DNA of 64,000 bases from Pseudomonas sp. SJZ074. Lineage in GTDB: Bacteria; Pseudomonadota; Gammaproteobacteria; Pseudomonadales; Pseudomonadaceae. Numbering within the stretch: position 1 is the first letter of the stretch; each line of letters begins with the position of its first letter. The stretch lies in the NCBI RefSeq assembly GCF_007828215.1, contig NZ_VIUE01000001.1, positions 1 to 64,000 of the forward strand, in the 5' to 3' direction. The notes beneath the pieces are model-generated. The model searched no databases and had not been told where the DNA came from. It saw only the letters and a list, made by a program, of their open reading frames with translations. This document shows positions 1 through 8,490 of the stretch, in pieces. The position numbers and the translations under genes were made by a program.

Positions 1-131
1 CCTCTCCAGATATCTGCACTGCCAAGAGCTGTGAGAGCTTTTGCTGCCTTGAAAAAGAATGGCTAAATAAATCATCCAAGACAGTTGCTCCCACAAGGGG
101 ATGGCGGTGACTTGATGGAGATTTGGCAGGC

Positions 132-168
132 AAAAAAAAACGGGAACCTGTGACGGCTCCCGTTTTCT
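132..168 (-). terminator. Rho-independent terminator after cheR
   Basis: An inverted repeat of AACGGGAnCC and GGnTCCCGTT is followed, in the minus direction, by a run of nine T. It lies 17 bases past the cheR stop codon. Bases 1-131 hold no gene that I can support. Confidence 0.8.
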
Positions 169-184
169 TGACCACCGGCGCGAA

Positions 185-1012
185 TCACTTCGCCTGGTAG
201 ATGATCCCCGGGCTGCACTGGATCATCTGGTAATGATCCGGCAAGCCGTTCAGCGCTTCGGATGCACCGAGGAACAGGTAGCCGCCCGGCTTAAGGGTGC
301 CGTGTATACGCAGCAGGATGTCCTTCTTCACTTCGGCGGAGAAGTAGATCAGTACGTTACGGCAGAACACGATGTCGAATTTGCCCAGGCTGGCATAGCT
401 GTCCAGCAGGTTGAACGAGCGGAATTCCACCCGGTTCTTGATCGGCGCCTTGACCACCCAGCGCCCCGGCCCTTTCGGATCGAAGTAGCGTTGCAGGCGA
501 TCAGGCGACAGGCCGCGGCCGATGGCCAGACTGTCGTACTCACCCGTCTTGCAGTTGTTAAGCATGGTCCCGGACAGGTCCGTGGCAACGATCTGCACGC
601 CACCTTTCAACTGGCCGATATTGGTCCGCTCGAACTCGTCGATGGACATCGACAGCGAATAGGGTTCCTGGCCCGACGAGCAAGCGGCCGACCAGATCCG
701 CAGGCGCTGGCCCGGGCTGGCCTTGATGGCCGCCGGCAGCACTTTGTTTTTCAATACTTCGAACGGATAGGTATCGCGAAACCACAGGGTTTCGTTGGTG
801 GTCATGGCATCCACCACCATTTCGCGCAAACCGCTGCGCGGCTGGGTCTGGATACGCTGCACCAGCTCGCCCAACGATTTGAGGCCCTGTTGCTCCATCA
901 ATTTGTTGAGACGGCTCGACACCAGATATTGCTTGTTTTCACCAAGCAATATGCCACAGGCTTTTTCCAGGAAGACCCGGAACTGTTCGAAATCCAAATT
1001 ACCCGTAGACAA
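185..1012 (-). CDS. cheR: Chemotaxis protein methyltransferase CheR
   Basis: SAM-dependent methyltransferase that methylates glutamates on chemoreceptors, setting adaptation in the cytoplasmic chemotaxis system. The 275-residue product has the alpha-helical CheR N-domain (about residues 5-80) and the catalytic domain. The SAM loop IWSAACSSGQEP and the later FDIVFCRNVLIYF strand are both visible. I chose a TTG start because AGAGGCGG lies just upstream and the usual N-terminus (STGNLDFEQF) follows; an ATG 14 codons upstream is in frame but lacks this spacing. It lies 54 bases downstream of cheV on the same strand and is probably cotranscribed. Family assignment is secure. Confidence 0.95.
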   Translation of the reverse strand: MSTGNLDFEQFRVFLEKACGILLGENKQYLVSSRLNKLMEQQGLKSLGELVQRIQTQPRSGLREMVVDAMTTNETLWFRDTYPFEVLKNKVLPAAIKASPGQRLRIWSAACSSGQEPYSLSMSIDEFERTNIGQLKGGVQIVATDLSGTMLNNCKTGEYDSLAIGRGLSPDRLQRYFDPKGPGRWVVKAPIKNRVEFRSFNLLDSYASLGKFDIVFCRNVLIYFSAEVKKDILLRIHGTLKPGGYLFLGASEALNGLPDHYQMIQCSPGIIYQAK

Positions 1013-1066
1013 GTTACCGCCTCTTTCCATTGTATTGATTTGCCGGGCGCACAACGCGCCCGACCT

Positions 1067-1993
1067 TTATCCAGCTGTCTTGATCCGATCGACCACCCGG
1101 GAAGCCAGGTCATCGGGGCGGAACTTGGCAAGAAAATCGTCGGCACCGACCTTCTTGACCATTGCCTGGTTGAAGACGCCCGACAGGGACGTGTGCAGGA
1201 TGATGTGCAGCTTTTGCATACGCGGATCGCTGCGAATTTCCGACGTCAGGGTATACCCGTCCATCTCCGGCATCTCGATGTCGGAGATCATCATCAGAAA
1301 CTCCTCTTCCGGCTTCTTGCCCTCGTCAACCATGTTTCGCAAGTAATCCAACGCCTGCCGCCCATCGTTCAGCGCAATCACTTCAACGCCGATCGTCTGC
1401 AGGCAACGGGTCACCTGCTTACGTGCCACTGATGAGTCGTCCACCGTCAGTACCCGCAACGAAATCGCCTTGTGCTGGGTTTCGGCATCCACCACACCGT
1501 GGGAAATGGTTTCCGTGGTCGGCGCCACTTCGGCGAGGATTTTCTCCACGTCGATGATTTCCACCAACTGGCCGTCGACCCGGGTTACCGCCGTCAGGTA
1601 GTGATCGCGGCCGGTGCCCTTGGGCGGTGGATGGATCTCTTCCCAGTTCATGTTGACGATGCGCTCCACCGAGCGCACCAGGAAACCCTGGGTCTTGGTG
1701 TTGTACTCGGTGATGATCACAAACGGATTGCTCTGATCCAGCAGCCGACCGGAACCGGTGGCCATCGCCAGATCGAGAATCGGGATGGTCGCTCCCCGGA
1801 TATTTGCCACACCGCACACGACGGGACTGGACTTGGGCATCAAGGTCAGCTTGGGGCATTGCAGCACCTCGCGCACCTTGAATACGTTGATCCCATATAA
1901 CTGCTGGCCATCGAGACGGAACAACAACAGCTCCAGGCGATTCTGACCGACCAGCTGTGTGCGCTGGTTTACCGAATCCATCACTCCCGCCAT
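1067..1993 (-). CDS. cheV: Chemotaxis coupling protein CheV
   Basis: Hybrid scaffold protein linking chemoreceptors to CheA, with its own phosphorylatable receiver domain thought to help adaptation. The 308 residues split into a CheW-like domain (about 15-160) and a C-terminal response-regulator receiver (about 175-300). The probable phosphoacceptor aspartate is in MMISDIEMPEMDG. The start at MAGVMDSV is preceded by TAGGAG at good spacing, so an ATG 19 codons upstream is not needed. It is divergent from flgA, separated by 78 bases, and followed by cheR. Confidence 0.93.
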   Translation of the reverse strand: MAGVMDSVNQRTQLVGQNRLELLLFRLDGQQLYGINVFKVREVLQCPKLTLMPKSSPVVCGVANIRGATIPILDLAMATGSGRLLDQSNPFVIITEYNTKTQGFLVRSVERIVNMNWEEIHPPPKGTGRDHYLTAVTRVDGQLVEIIDVEKILAEVAPTTETISHGVVDAETQHKAISLRVLTVDDSSVARKQVTRCLQTIGVEVIALNDGRQALDYLRNMVDEGKKPEEEFLMMISDIEMPEMDGYTLTSEIRSDPRMQKLHIILHTSLSGVFNQAMVKKVGADDFLAKFRPDDLASRVVDRIKTAG

Positions 1994-2045
1994 GCCCTGA
2001 CTCCTACCTAACGCTAATGTGTCCGACGCGCATTCATCACTAAAC

Positions 2046-2060
2046 GGCACGGGGCTTGCT
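2046..2060 (+). promoter_or_regulatory. Candidate sigma-54 promoter before flgA
   Basis: GGCAC and TTGCT elements are placed so that GG and GC are ten bases apart, matching the sigma-54 -24/-12 consensus. flgA belongs to the RpoN/FleQ-dependent flagellar tier in Pseudomonas. The caveat is that the -12 element lies only 12 bases from the annotated flgA ATG, giving almost no leader. Confidence 0.45.
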
Positions 2061-2071
2061 ATTCAACCGGC

Positions 2072-2836
2072 ATGAACGCACAAACGACATTTTCTCGACG
2101 CCTGACCACTCATTGCCGCCTCTGGCTCGGTATGCTGTTGGCTGTCTGCCTGTTCGCCTCGGGGGGACGCGCCCTTGCCGAAGCTCCGGTTACCTTGCCT
2201 GATCTCCTTATCGGCGTCACTCAGGGCTTTCTTGAATTCACCGTAGAAGACTATCTGGCTTCCAGTCAAACCGAAGGTCGCTACGAAATCGAAGTCAACC
2301 AGATCGACCCGCGCTTGCGCATGCCAATGTGTGACAAGGAATTGACTGCGTCCCTGGAAAGCCCTGCCAGGCCACTGGGACGGGTCACGGTAAAGGTCCG
2401 TTGCGACAGCGCGGCCCCCTGGACGGTCTTCGTGCCAGCCCAGGTACGCCTGTTTCGCGAAATCGTCACCACCACCCGCCCTTTGAAACGGGCCGGAATC
2501 GTCGAGCCCCAGGACGTGACGTTGCGTGAACGGGATGTCAGCCAGATCACCCAAGGGTTCCTGACTTCCGTCGATCAGGCCATCGGACAGAAACTTGTCC
2601 GACCAATGGTAGCCGACCAGATCGTGACTCTTTTGCACCTGGAACAGGCCGAAGTCGTCCGCAAAGGTGACCAGGTGGTGATCACGGCCCGTAGCGGCAC
2701 CCTGGCCGTGCGGATGCCCGGCGAAGCCCTGTCCAATGGCGGCATGAACGAACAGATTCGAGTGAAGAACCTAAATTCCCAACGCGTCATCAAGGCGCAA
2801 GTGATGGCCCCAGGCCAGGTGGAAGTGGCTATGTAG
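2072..2836 (+). CDS. flgA: Flagellar P-ring assembly chaperone FlgA
   Basis: Periplasmic chaperone needed to assemble the FlgI P-ring around the flagellar rod. The 254-residue protein has a Sec signal peptide: basic start, hydrophobic core around residues 17-32, and a probable cut after GGRALA. A C-terminal SAF-type/FlgA domain follows, with the characteristic LVRPMVADQIV and KGDQVVITARSG segments. No good Shine-Dalgarno sequence precedes the ATG; an internal ATG at codon 21 would destroy the signal peptide, so the longer form is kept. It heads the flgA-flgM-flgN group. Confidence 0.93.
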   Translation: MNAQTTFSRRLTTHCRLWLGMLLAVCLFASGGRALAEAPVTLPDLLIGVTQGFLEFTVEDYLASSQTEGRYEIEVNQIDPRLRMPMCDKELTASLESPARPLGRVTVKVRCDSAAPWTVFVPAQVRLFREIVTTTRPLKRAGIVEPQDVTLRERDVSQITQGFLTSVDQAIGQKLVRPMVADQIVTLLHLEQAEVVRKGDQVVITARSGTLAVRMPGEALSNGGMNEQIRVKNLNSQRVIKAQVMAPGQVEVAM

Positions 2837-2945
2837 TGATCCGGTAGAGACGGGTAGAAAGCTGGCGCTTGACCCTGCTGTTCCCTAGACTGTGCCTTAC
2901 GCAAGGCAAGCGCAGACGTGCGCACGCTCATTGAACAAATGAGCC

Positions 2946-2972
2946 TAAAGTTTTTTGGGGGATGGCCGAAAA
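2946..2972 (+). promoter_or_regulatory. Sigma-28 (FliA) promoter for flgMN
   Basis: TAAAGTTT and GCCGAAAA are separated by exactly 11 bases. This is a near-perfect match to the FliA consensus (TAAAGTTT-N11-GCCGATAA). It lies 36 bases before the flgM start and would give the usual late-class expression of the anti-sigma factor. Confidence 0.88.
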
Positions 2973-3008
2973 CATGGCAAGCGTCCAAATACCCAGAGGT
3001 TTTTTACC

Positions 3009-3314
3009 ATGGTCATCGATTTCAATCGTTTAAACAGCTCCTCACCATTGACAGGCACTACGCGCACCAACGCCAGCAAGGAAACTGAAAAATCCTCGCC
3101 GGCCGAGCAGGCCACCACTGTCAAGAACGGGGAGTCGGTACACCTCAGTGATGAGGCTCAGCAGTTGCAGAAGATTACTGACAAGCTGCGCGATCAACCT
3201 GTCGTCGACAACGCCCGCGTGGCCGAGTTGAAAGCAGCCATCGCCGATGGCAGCTATAAGGTCGACAGCAACCGTGTAGCCAGCAAACTGCTCAACTTCG
3301 AAGCCCAGCGCTAG
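3009..3314 (+). CDS. flgM: Anti-sigma-28 factor FlgM
   Basis: Binds and inhibits FliA (sigma-28) until the hook is complete, then is exported, coupling late gene expression to assembly. The product is 101 residues, the normal length. The N-terminal half is polar and disordered-looking (Ser/Thr-rich), and the C-terminal sigma-binding helices include [13 protein letters not shown] and [18 protein letters not shown] chose ATG at MVIDFNRL, preceded by an AGAGG-like site; the longer open frame runs into the promoter. flgN follows 46 bases later. Confidence 0.95.
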   Translation: MVIDFNRLNSSSPLTGTTRTNASKETEKSSPAEQATTVKNGESVHLSDEAQQLQKITDKLRDQPVVDNARVAELKAAIADGSYKVDSNRVASKLLNFEAQR

Positions 3315-3360
3315 GCCGCCGCCAGCGCAGGCTTTTGGATGCTAAGACCCAAGGCCAGCC

Positions 3361-3828
3361 ATGCACGACACTCATTTATTGCAATTGATCATCGACGACT
3401 TTGTTCCAGCACAACAATTGCTGGAGCTGCTGCAGACCGAATCCCTGGCGCTGCATGGTCGCGACATGCCCTTGCTGGAAAATATCCTGGCACAGAAACA
3501 GGCATTGATCATTCTGCTCGATCAGCATGGCCGCAAACGCAGCGAGATTCTCGCCAGCCTCAATCTGCCCGCCAACAACGATGGCCTCGAGCAACTGGCC
3601 AGCCAGTCGACGATCGGCGATCAGTTGTTGTCCCAAAGCGCAGTGCTCAATGATCTGCTCGCCCAGTGCCAGGCGGCCAACGCCCGCAACGGCCAGTCGA
3701 TCCAACTCCAGCAAGCCGCTACCGCCAACCAGTTGCGCATCCTCAATGGCGGTGAAATCCCGACGCTTTACGATGCTCGCGGCTCGACCGCCAAGATGGT
3801 CAAGCACCGCCCGCTCAGCCAGGCATGA
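3361..3828 (+). CDS. flgN: Flagellar export chaperone FlgN
   Basis: Cytoplasmic chaperone for the hook-associated proteins FlgK and FlgL before type III export. The 155 residues are almost wholly helical and rich in Leu and Gln, as in the FlgN family; the segment MLLENILAQKQALIILLDQHG-like near residue 40-60 is typical. Position directly after flgM supports the call. The C-terminal tail is basic and probably disordered. Confidence 0.88.
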   Translation: MHDTHLLQLIIDDFVPAQQLLELLQTESLALHGRDMPLLENILAQKQALIILLDQHGRKRSEILASLNLPANNDGLEQLASQSTIGDQLLSQSAVLNDLLAQCQAANARNGQSIQLQQAATANQLRILNGGEIPTLYDARGSTAKMVKHRPLSQA

Positions 3829-3920
3829 AACGAACCATGCCTGCGCTCTATCAACCCGCGATAGATGCTGGCAAAATGCTGGCCATTCGTAGTCGTATTT
3901 TGCTTGGAGATTGACCCACC

Positions 3921-4667
3921 GTGTTCAATGCCTCAAACGCGGATGATGCTCCGCAACCGCCCAAGGTCCTTACCACGCCCCTGGAAATCTCCGGCAACCT
4001 GCGGATGCTGCAAGATAGCCACGATCCGTTGATCATTACCTTCCACGAACGCACCCAGCGCTTCCAGAGCTACCTGGTCGACGTCGATCGCGAGAAGAAC
4101 ACCATCGCCCTGGATGAAATGATCCCTCGCGACGGGGAGCGTTTCCTGCTCGCGGGCGAGCCGTTTCGGGTCGAAGGTTTCCATGATGGCGTGCGCATCG
4201 CATGGGAAGGCAAGGGTCCGCTGACGATCAATGAGTCCCACGATGGTCGCTGCTACCGTGGCGCCTTGCCCGACGAAGTGGTTTATCACCAACGTCGCAA
4301 CGCCTTCCGCGCAGCCTTGAAGCTGGCGCAACTGGTGAGCATCGAACTGGGCGGCGACAAGCTCAAGTCACCCGTGAGCGGCAAACTGCTGGATATCTCC
4401 GCCACCGGCTGCAAGCTGCGCTTCGATGGCGACATCACCGAGCGCCTGCAATTGGGCCAGGTTTACGAGCGCTTCATCGCCGCCCTGCCCTTTGGCAACA
4501 TGACGGCACCGGTCGAACTGCGCTACCTGCATTTCGAAGAACGCATCAACACCACCTTCGCCGGCGTGCGCTTCCACAATATCAGTGGCCTGGTGCAGCG
4601 GCAGGTCGAGCGTTTCGTCTATCAGCTGCAGCGCGAAGCGCGCCGCTTCGATAAAGACGATATCTGA
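3921..4667 (+). CDS. ycgR: Flagellar brake protein YcgR (PilZ, c-di-GMP binding)
   Basis: c-di-GMP receptor that slows flagellar motors when the second messenger is high. The 248-residue product has the N-terminal YcgR (PilZN) domain (about residues 15-115) and a C-terminal PilZ domain (about 120-235). The binding residues are visible as QRRNAFR (RxxxR) and DISATG (D/NxSxxG). Translation starts at GTG. It sits 92 bases after flgN and completes the motility cluster. Confidence 0.92.
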   Translation: MFNASNADDAPQPPKVLTTPLEISGNLRMLQDSHDPLIITFHERTQRFQSYLVDVDREKNTIALDEMIPRDGERFLLAGEPFRVEGFHDGVRIAWEGKGPLTINESHDGRCYRGALPDEVVYHQRRNAFRAALKLAQLVSIELGGDKLKSPVSGKLLDISATGCKLRFDGDITERLQLGQVYERFIAALPFGNMTAPVELRYLHFEERINTTFAGVRFHNISGLVQRQVERFVYQLQREARRFDKDDI

Positions 4668-4705
4668 TCCCCAGCCCCGAATATTTTCTGCGCCTGGACC
4701 GACCT

Positions 4706-4780
4706 CATCGCGAGCAGGCTCGCTCCCATAAGGACTTGCGGTTTACCGCCCCCATATGGGAGCGAGCCTGCTCGCGATTG
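4706..4780. repeat. REP pair (REPIN)
   Basis: Two inverted copies of the palindromic GCGAGCAGGCTCGCTCCCA unit lie 20 bases apart, in the convergent gap between ycgR and the MFS gene. This is the GCAGGCTCGC subtype. Confidence 0.85.
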
Positions 4781-4797
4781 GCGACACCACTGCCTAC

Positions 4798-6135
4798 TTA
4801 CCTGGCTTGAGGTTCCTCAGCGTCAGCCCCCTCGGTGACCGGCTCTGCAACCGGCTCGACCTCCGGATTCGGCGTCACCTGCATCTGCTCTTGCACCACC
4901 TGCTCATCGACCCTCGGGTCGAGACACGCCACCAGCGGGGAACTGGACATGCTGTCGGGCATCGCCACGTGATGCAGCGGCGCGTCATCGACCTGATGCA
5001 GGTTGGTCACCGCTTTTGGCCGTATGCGCCACACCAGTACCAGTGCAAAGAAGGTGAAGAAGGCGTACAGCATGTGGCTGCCGAATGAGTTCATCAGCAC
5101 CCCGGCCACCAGCGGGCCAATACTCGCACCTACGCCGTACGTCACCAGCAGCATCGCTGTCAGCGACACCCGGCGATCCGCTTCGACGTGGTCGTTGGAA
5201 AACGCCACCGCCAGCGGGTACAGGCAGAATTGCATCAGCGAACAGAAAAAACCGGCGACGAACAGCACTTCCAGCGGCACCGTCGACAGGATCGCCAATG
5301 GCGACGCGAAGACTGCCAGGCACAATGCAAAGCAACGGATCAGCAGCGCCCGGTCGTAACGGTCGGACAGCCAGCCCAACGGCCACTGCACCAACAGACC
5401 GGCAAAGATGCAGCTGCCCATGAACAGCCCCACCTGTTCGGTCGACAGCCCTTGCTGGGACGCATACAGCGGCGCCAGACCATAGAACGAGCCGACGATC
5501 AATCCGGAACCCAGCACCGTGCTCAGCGACTGCGGCACGCGCTTGATGAAGAACCGTGGCTCCATGGGCGCCGGACGCAACGGCGCCGGGTGGATCCGTC
5601 GGGTCAACGCCACCGGCACCAGGCACAGGGCAAAACACAACGCCACCAGCATCAGCAGCTCCAACCCCAGGGCCGGGTGGATCACGAGGATCAGTTGACC
5701 CAACACCATCCCCAGGTACGAGGCGATCATGTAGCCGCTGAACACCACCCCACGCTGCTTGGCATCGGCCTGCTCGTTGAGCCAACTCTCGATGACCATG
5801 TACTGGCACATCATGCCGAGGCCGACGATAACCCGCAGCACCACCCAGGCCGGCAGCCAGCTCACCAGGCCGTGGCCCAGCACCGCCGCACCGACGATCC
5901 CGGCACAGGCCGAATAGGCACGGATATGCCCGACGCGGGCAATCAGCCGATGGCCGATCTTGCCACCCAGCACCAGGCCGAAATAGTTGGCGGCCATCAG
6001 CGCACCGACCCACAGGCTATCCACATGCTCGGCAGCCAGGCGCAAGGCCAGGTAGGTACTCAAAAGCCCCGAACCGATAAGCATCATCAGCGAGGCGAAA
6101 TAAAGCGCTCGAAAAGGTTTCCAGACTTGGCGCAT
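4798..6135 (-). CDS. Major facilitator superfamily transporter
   Basis: Inner-membrane secondary transporter of 445 residues with about twelve hydrophobic segments between residues 10 and 385. MFS loop signatures are visible between helices 2 and 3 (GGKIGHRLIARVG) and 8 and 9 (GWLSDRYDRALLI). It resembles the YcaD-like branch of uncharacterised Pseudomonas MFS carriers. After the last helix there is an unusual hydrophilic, acidic tail of about 60 residues rich in Glu, Pro and Val. Substrate cannot be inferred. An upstream AAGGAG is somewhat far from the ATG, so the start is likely but not certain. It lies 77 bases beyond the glutamine synthetase-like gene. Confidence 0.85.
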   Translation of the reverse strand: MRQVWKPFRALYFASLMMLIGSGLLSTYLALRLAAEHVDSLWVGALMAANYFGLVLGGKIGHRLIARVGHIRAYSACAGIVGAAVLGHGLVSWLPAWVVLRVIVGLGMMCQYMVIESWLNEQADAKQRGVVFSGYMIASYLGMVLGQLILVIHPALGLELLMLVALCFALCLVPVALTRRIHPAPLRPAPMEPRFFIKRVPQSLSTVLGSGLIVGSFYGLAPLYASQQGLSTEQVGLFMGSCIFAGLLVQWPLGWLSDRYDRALLIRCFALCLAVFASPLAILSTVPLEVLFVAGFFCSLMQFCLYPLAVAFSNDHVEADRRVSLTAMLLVTYGVGASIGPLVAGVLMNSFGSHMLYAFFTFFALVLVWRIRPKAVTNLHQVDDAPLHHVAMPDSMSSSPLVACLDPRVDEQVVQEQMQVTPNPEVEPVAEPVTEGADAEEPQAR

Positions 6136-6212
6136 CGGCGTTCCGAGCGGCTCCTTGAGATAAGTAGGGGCTGCCTCTGTAGACAGCCCGAATGCGACTT
6201 TACGTACAAAGC

Positions 6213-7556
6213 CTAGGCCTGGGCTGCCAGCACACGCCGTTCCCAGGGGGTGATTTCATCAAAGTAGCTGGTCAGTTCCAGGGTTTTCGTCGCAATGTAG
6301 CCTTCGATGAACTCCGTACCGAACAGTTCCTTCGCTAGAAGGCTACGTTTCAGACGCTCCAGGGCAGCGTGCAGGGTACATGGCAACGACAGATTATCCG
6401 GTACCTGGAATTCGCCCTGTATCGCAGCGCTCGGCTCCAGGCGATTTTCAATCCCATGAAGACCGGCCGCCAGGCTGGCGGCAATCGCCAGATAGGGGTT
6501 GGCATCCGCCCCGGGCAAGCGATTCTCGACCCGTCGGGCCACTGGCGAACTGGCCGGAATCCGTAACCCGGCCGAGCGATTGTCGTGAGACCAGCAGGCA
6601 TTGTTCGGCGAGGCGAACGGATGACACAGGCGCTGGTAGGAATTGACGTTCGGCGCGAACAGCGCCGTGAAGTCCGCCATGCCCGCCTGCTGTCCACCGA
6701 TGAAGTGCCGAAACGCTGCCGTCGGCTCGCCGACCTCGTCGCTGAACACATTACGACCGCTGTCCAGCTCGACGACACTCTGGTGAATGTGCATCGAACT
6801 GCCCGGCGTATGGGCCAGCGGCTTGGCCATGCATACCACGGTCAGGCCGTGCTTGAGAGCGACTTCCTTGAGCAGGTGCTTGAACAGGAACGTCTGGTCG
6901 GCCAGCAGCAGGGCATCGCCATGCAGCAGATTGATCTCGAACTGGCTCACGCCCATTTCATGCATGAAGGTATCGCGCGGCAACCCCAGGGCTGCCATGC
7001 ATTCATAGACCTCATTGAAGAATGGGCGCAGGCCGTTGTTGGAGCTGACACTGAATGCCGAGTGGCCGTCTTCACGACGCCCATCCAGGCCCACCGGCGG
7101 TTGGAATGGCTGGGTCGGATCCGGGTTGGGTGCAAAAACAAAGAATTCCAGCTCGGTCGCCACCACCGGTGCCAGGCCCCGGGCGGCGTACCGGGCGATC
7201 ACCGTCTTGAGCTGGCCACGCGTCGAGAGCCGGGAGCTTTCACCGGTCAGTTCGTCGGCATCGCAGATGGCCAGGGCGCGGGGATGCGAGCTCCAGGGCA
7301 GGCGGTGGATCTGTTTCGGGTCGGCCACCAACGCCAGGTCGCCATCGTCACTGCCATAGAAACGCGACGGCGGATAGCCGCCCATGATGCATTGCAGCAG
7401 CACGCCCCGGGCCATTTGCAATCGCCGCCCCTCCAGGAAACCCGCGGCGGTCATCACCTTGCCCCGCGGTACGCCATTGAGGTCCGGCGTGACACATTCA
7501 ATCTCATCAATGCCCGTCAGTCGCTGCGCGATTGAACATTGATCATCGGTCGTCAT
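6213..7556 (-). CDS. Glutamine synthetase family protein, gamma-glutamylpolyamine synthetase-like (PuuA/SpuI type)
   Basis: ATP-dependent ligase of the glutamine synthetase fold, 447 residues. The N-terminal beta-grasp region is followed by the catalytic domain with ATELEFFVF, HEMGVSQFEINLL, PGSSMHIHQSV and NPYLAIAASLAAG. The sequence type is that of the Pseudomonas enzymes that glutamylate putrescine or other polyamines, not of nitrogen-assimilating GlnA (it lacks the adenylylation region). AAGGA precedes the ATG. No pau/spu genes adjoin it here, so the amine substrate is uncertain. Confidence 0.85.
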   Translation of the reverse strand: MTTDDQCSIAQRLTGIDEIECVTPDLNGVPRGKVMTAAGFLEGRRLQMARGVLLQCIMGGYPPSRFYGSDDGDLALVADPKQIHRLPWSSHPRALAICDADELTGESSRLSTRGQLKTVIARYAARGLAPVVATELEFFVFAPNPDPTQPFQPPVGLDGRREDGHSAFSVSSNNGLRPFFNEVYECMAALGLPRDTFMHEMGVSQFEINLLHGDALLLADQTFLFKHLLKEVALKHGLTVVCMAKPLAHTPGSSMHIHQSVVELDSGRNVFSDEVGEPTAAFRHFIGGQQAGMADFTALFAPNVNSYQRLCHPFASPNNACWSHDNRSAGLRIPASSPVARRVENRLPGADANPYLAIAASLAAGLHGIENRLEPSAAIQGEFQVPDNLSLPCTLHAALERLKRSLLAKELFGTEFIEGYIATKTLELTSYFDEITPWERRVLAAQA

Positions 7557-7669
7557 GACGCATTCCTTGTTATGTGCGAGCCGCGAACGGCAACCCGTAC
7601 AAAATAGGCTTCAGCTGTTCGGAATATCAAGCACTCGGGGACAATAAACATCGAGCCTGGGGACACCCC

Positions 7670-7758
7670 TGTGGGAGCGAGCCTGCTCGCGATGGCGGCG
7701 GGTCAGCTCATACCGGATTGGCTGATACACCGCTATCGCGAGCAGGCTCGCTCCCACA
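7670..7758. repeat. REP pair (REPIN)
   Basis: Two inverted GCGAGCAGGCTCGCTCCCAC units enclose about 45 bases, between the convergent end of the kinase gene and the start region of the glutamine synthetase-like gene. Confidence 0.85.
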
Positions 7759-7797
7759 AGTATTTTGTGCTGTCGGGGCCACCTGCATGGAACAGGT

Positions 7798-8490
7798 TCA
7801 GGGCAGATAAATCCGGAACACGCCGCCCCCCAGCACACCGCCATTGGCAATTTCGGTCCGCCCGCACACGCCGCCGCGCTGGTGCAGCCCGGCGATCCGC
7901 GCGGCGAAGTAAAGGCCCAGCCCGGTGCTGCCGCTGCTGTGGTTGATACCTTGCACATAATCGGCCTGACGTTCGAGCATTTCAGGCGGATAGCCTTCGC
8001 CGTCGTCATTGATGGTGAGCACCAATTGCCCGGCTTCATCGCTGGCACTGATCAACAACGTCTGCCGGGCGTGGCGAATGGCATTGTTGATGCAGTTGTC
8101 GAGCACCGAAGCGATCAGCTCACGGTCGAAGAAGCCCAGTGGGCTCAACGGATCGACTTCATACGTGACCATGATCCCACGGCTGCGGAACACCTCCCGA
8201 TGGCCGGCCAGCTGCGCCTCGATAAAGTCGTCCAGCTCGTGGTAGGCCGGGTGCAGCGGCAACTGGTTGACACCCAGCTTGTACAGCCCCAGCAGCTGCA
8301 CCATCAAGCCATTGAGGTGGGCGAATTCGAACTCCATCACGCCCTGCTCGGAGGTCTGCTGCACCTCTTCAGGCAAGCGCTCGAGCCACTGCGCATGAGC
8401 CTGCATGAGCAAGGTCAGGGAGTTTTTCATGTCGTGCACGGTCGATGCGATCACCGTGGAAAAATCGAGTGCCTGTTCGCTGTCATTCAT
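7798..8490 (-). CDS. Soluble sensor histidine kinase
   Basis: Two-component kinase of 230 residues without any membrane segment or recognisable sensor domain. It starts almost directly with the phosphoacceptor helix (TVHDMKNSLTLLM, His near residue 19). An HATPase_c domain follows with the N box DNCINNAIRHA, G1 box NDDGEGY and G2 box STGLGLYFA. The ATG I chose overlaps the stop of the preceding TPR response regulator by eight bases, showing tight translational coupling. The regulator is presumably its partner. Signal unknown. Confidence 0.88.
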   Translation of the reverse strand: MNDSEQALDFSTVIASTVHDMKNSLTLLMQAHAQWLERLPEEVQQTSEQGVMEFEFAHLNGLMVQLLGLYKLGVNQLPLHPAYHELDDFIEAQLAGHREVFRSRGIMVTYEVDPLSPLGFFDRELIASVLDNCINNAIRHARQTLLISASDEAGQLVLTINDDGEGYPPEMLERQADYVQGINHSSGSTGLGLYFAARIAGLHQRGGVCGRTEIANGGVLGGGVFRIYLP

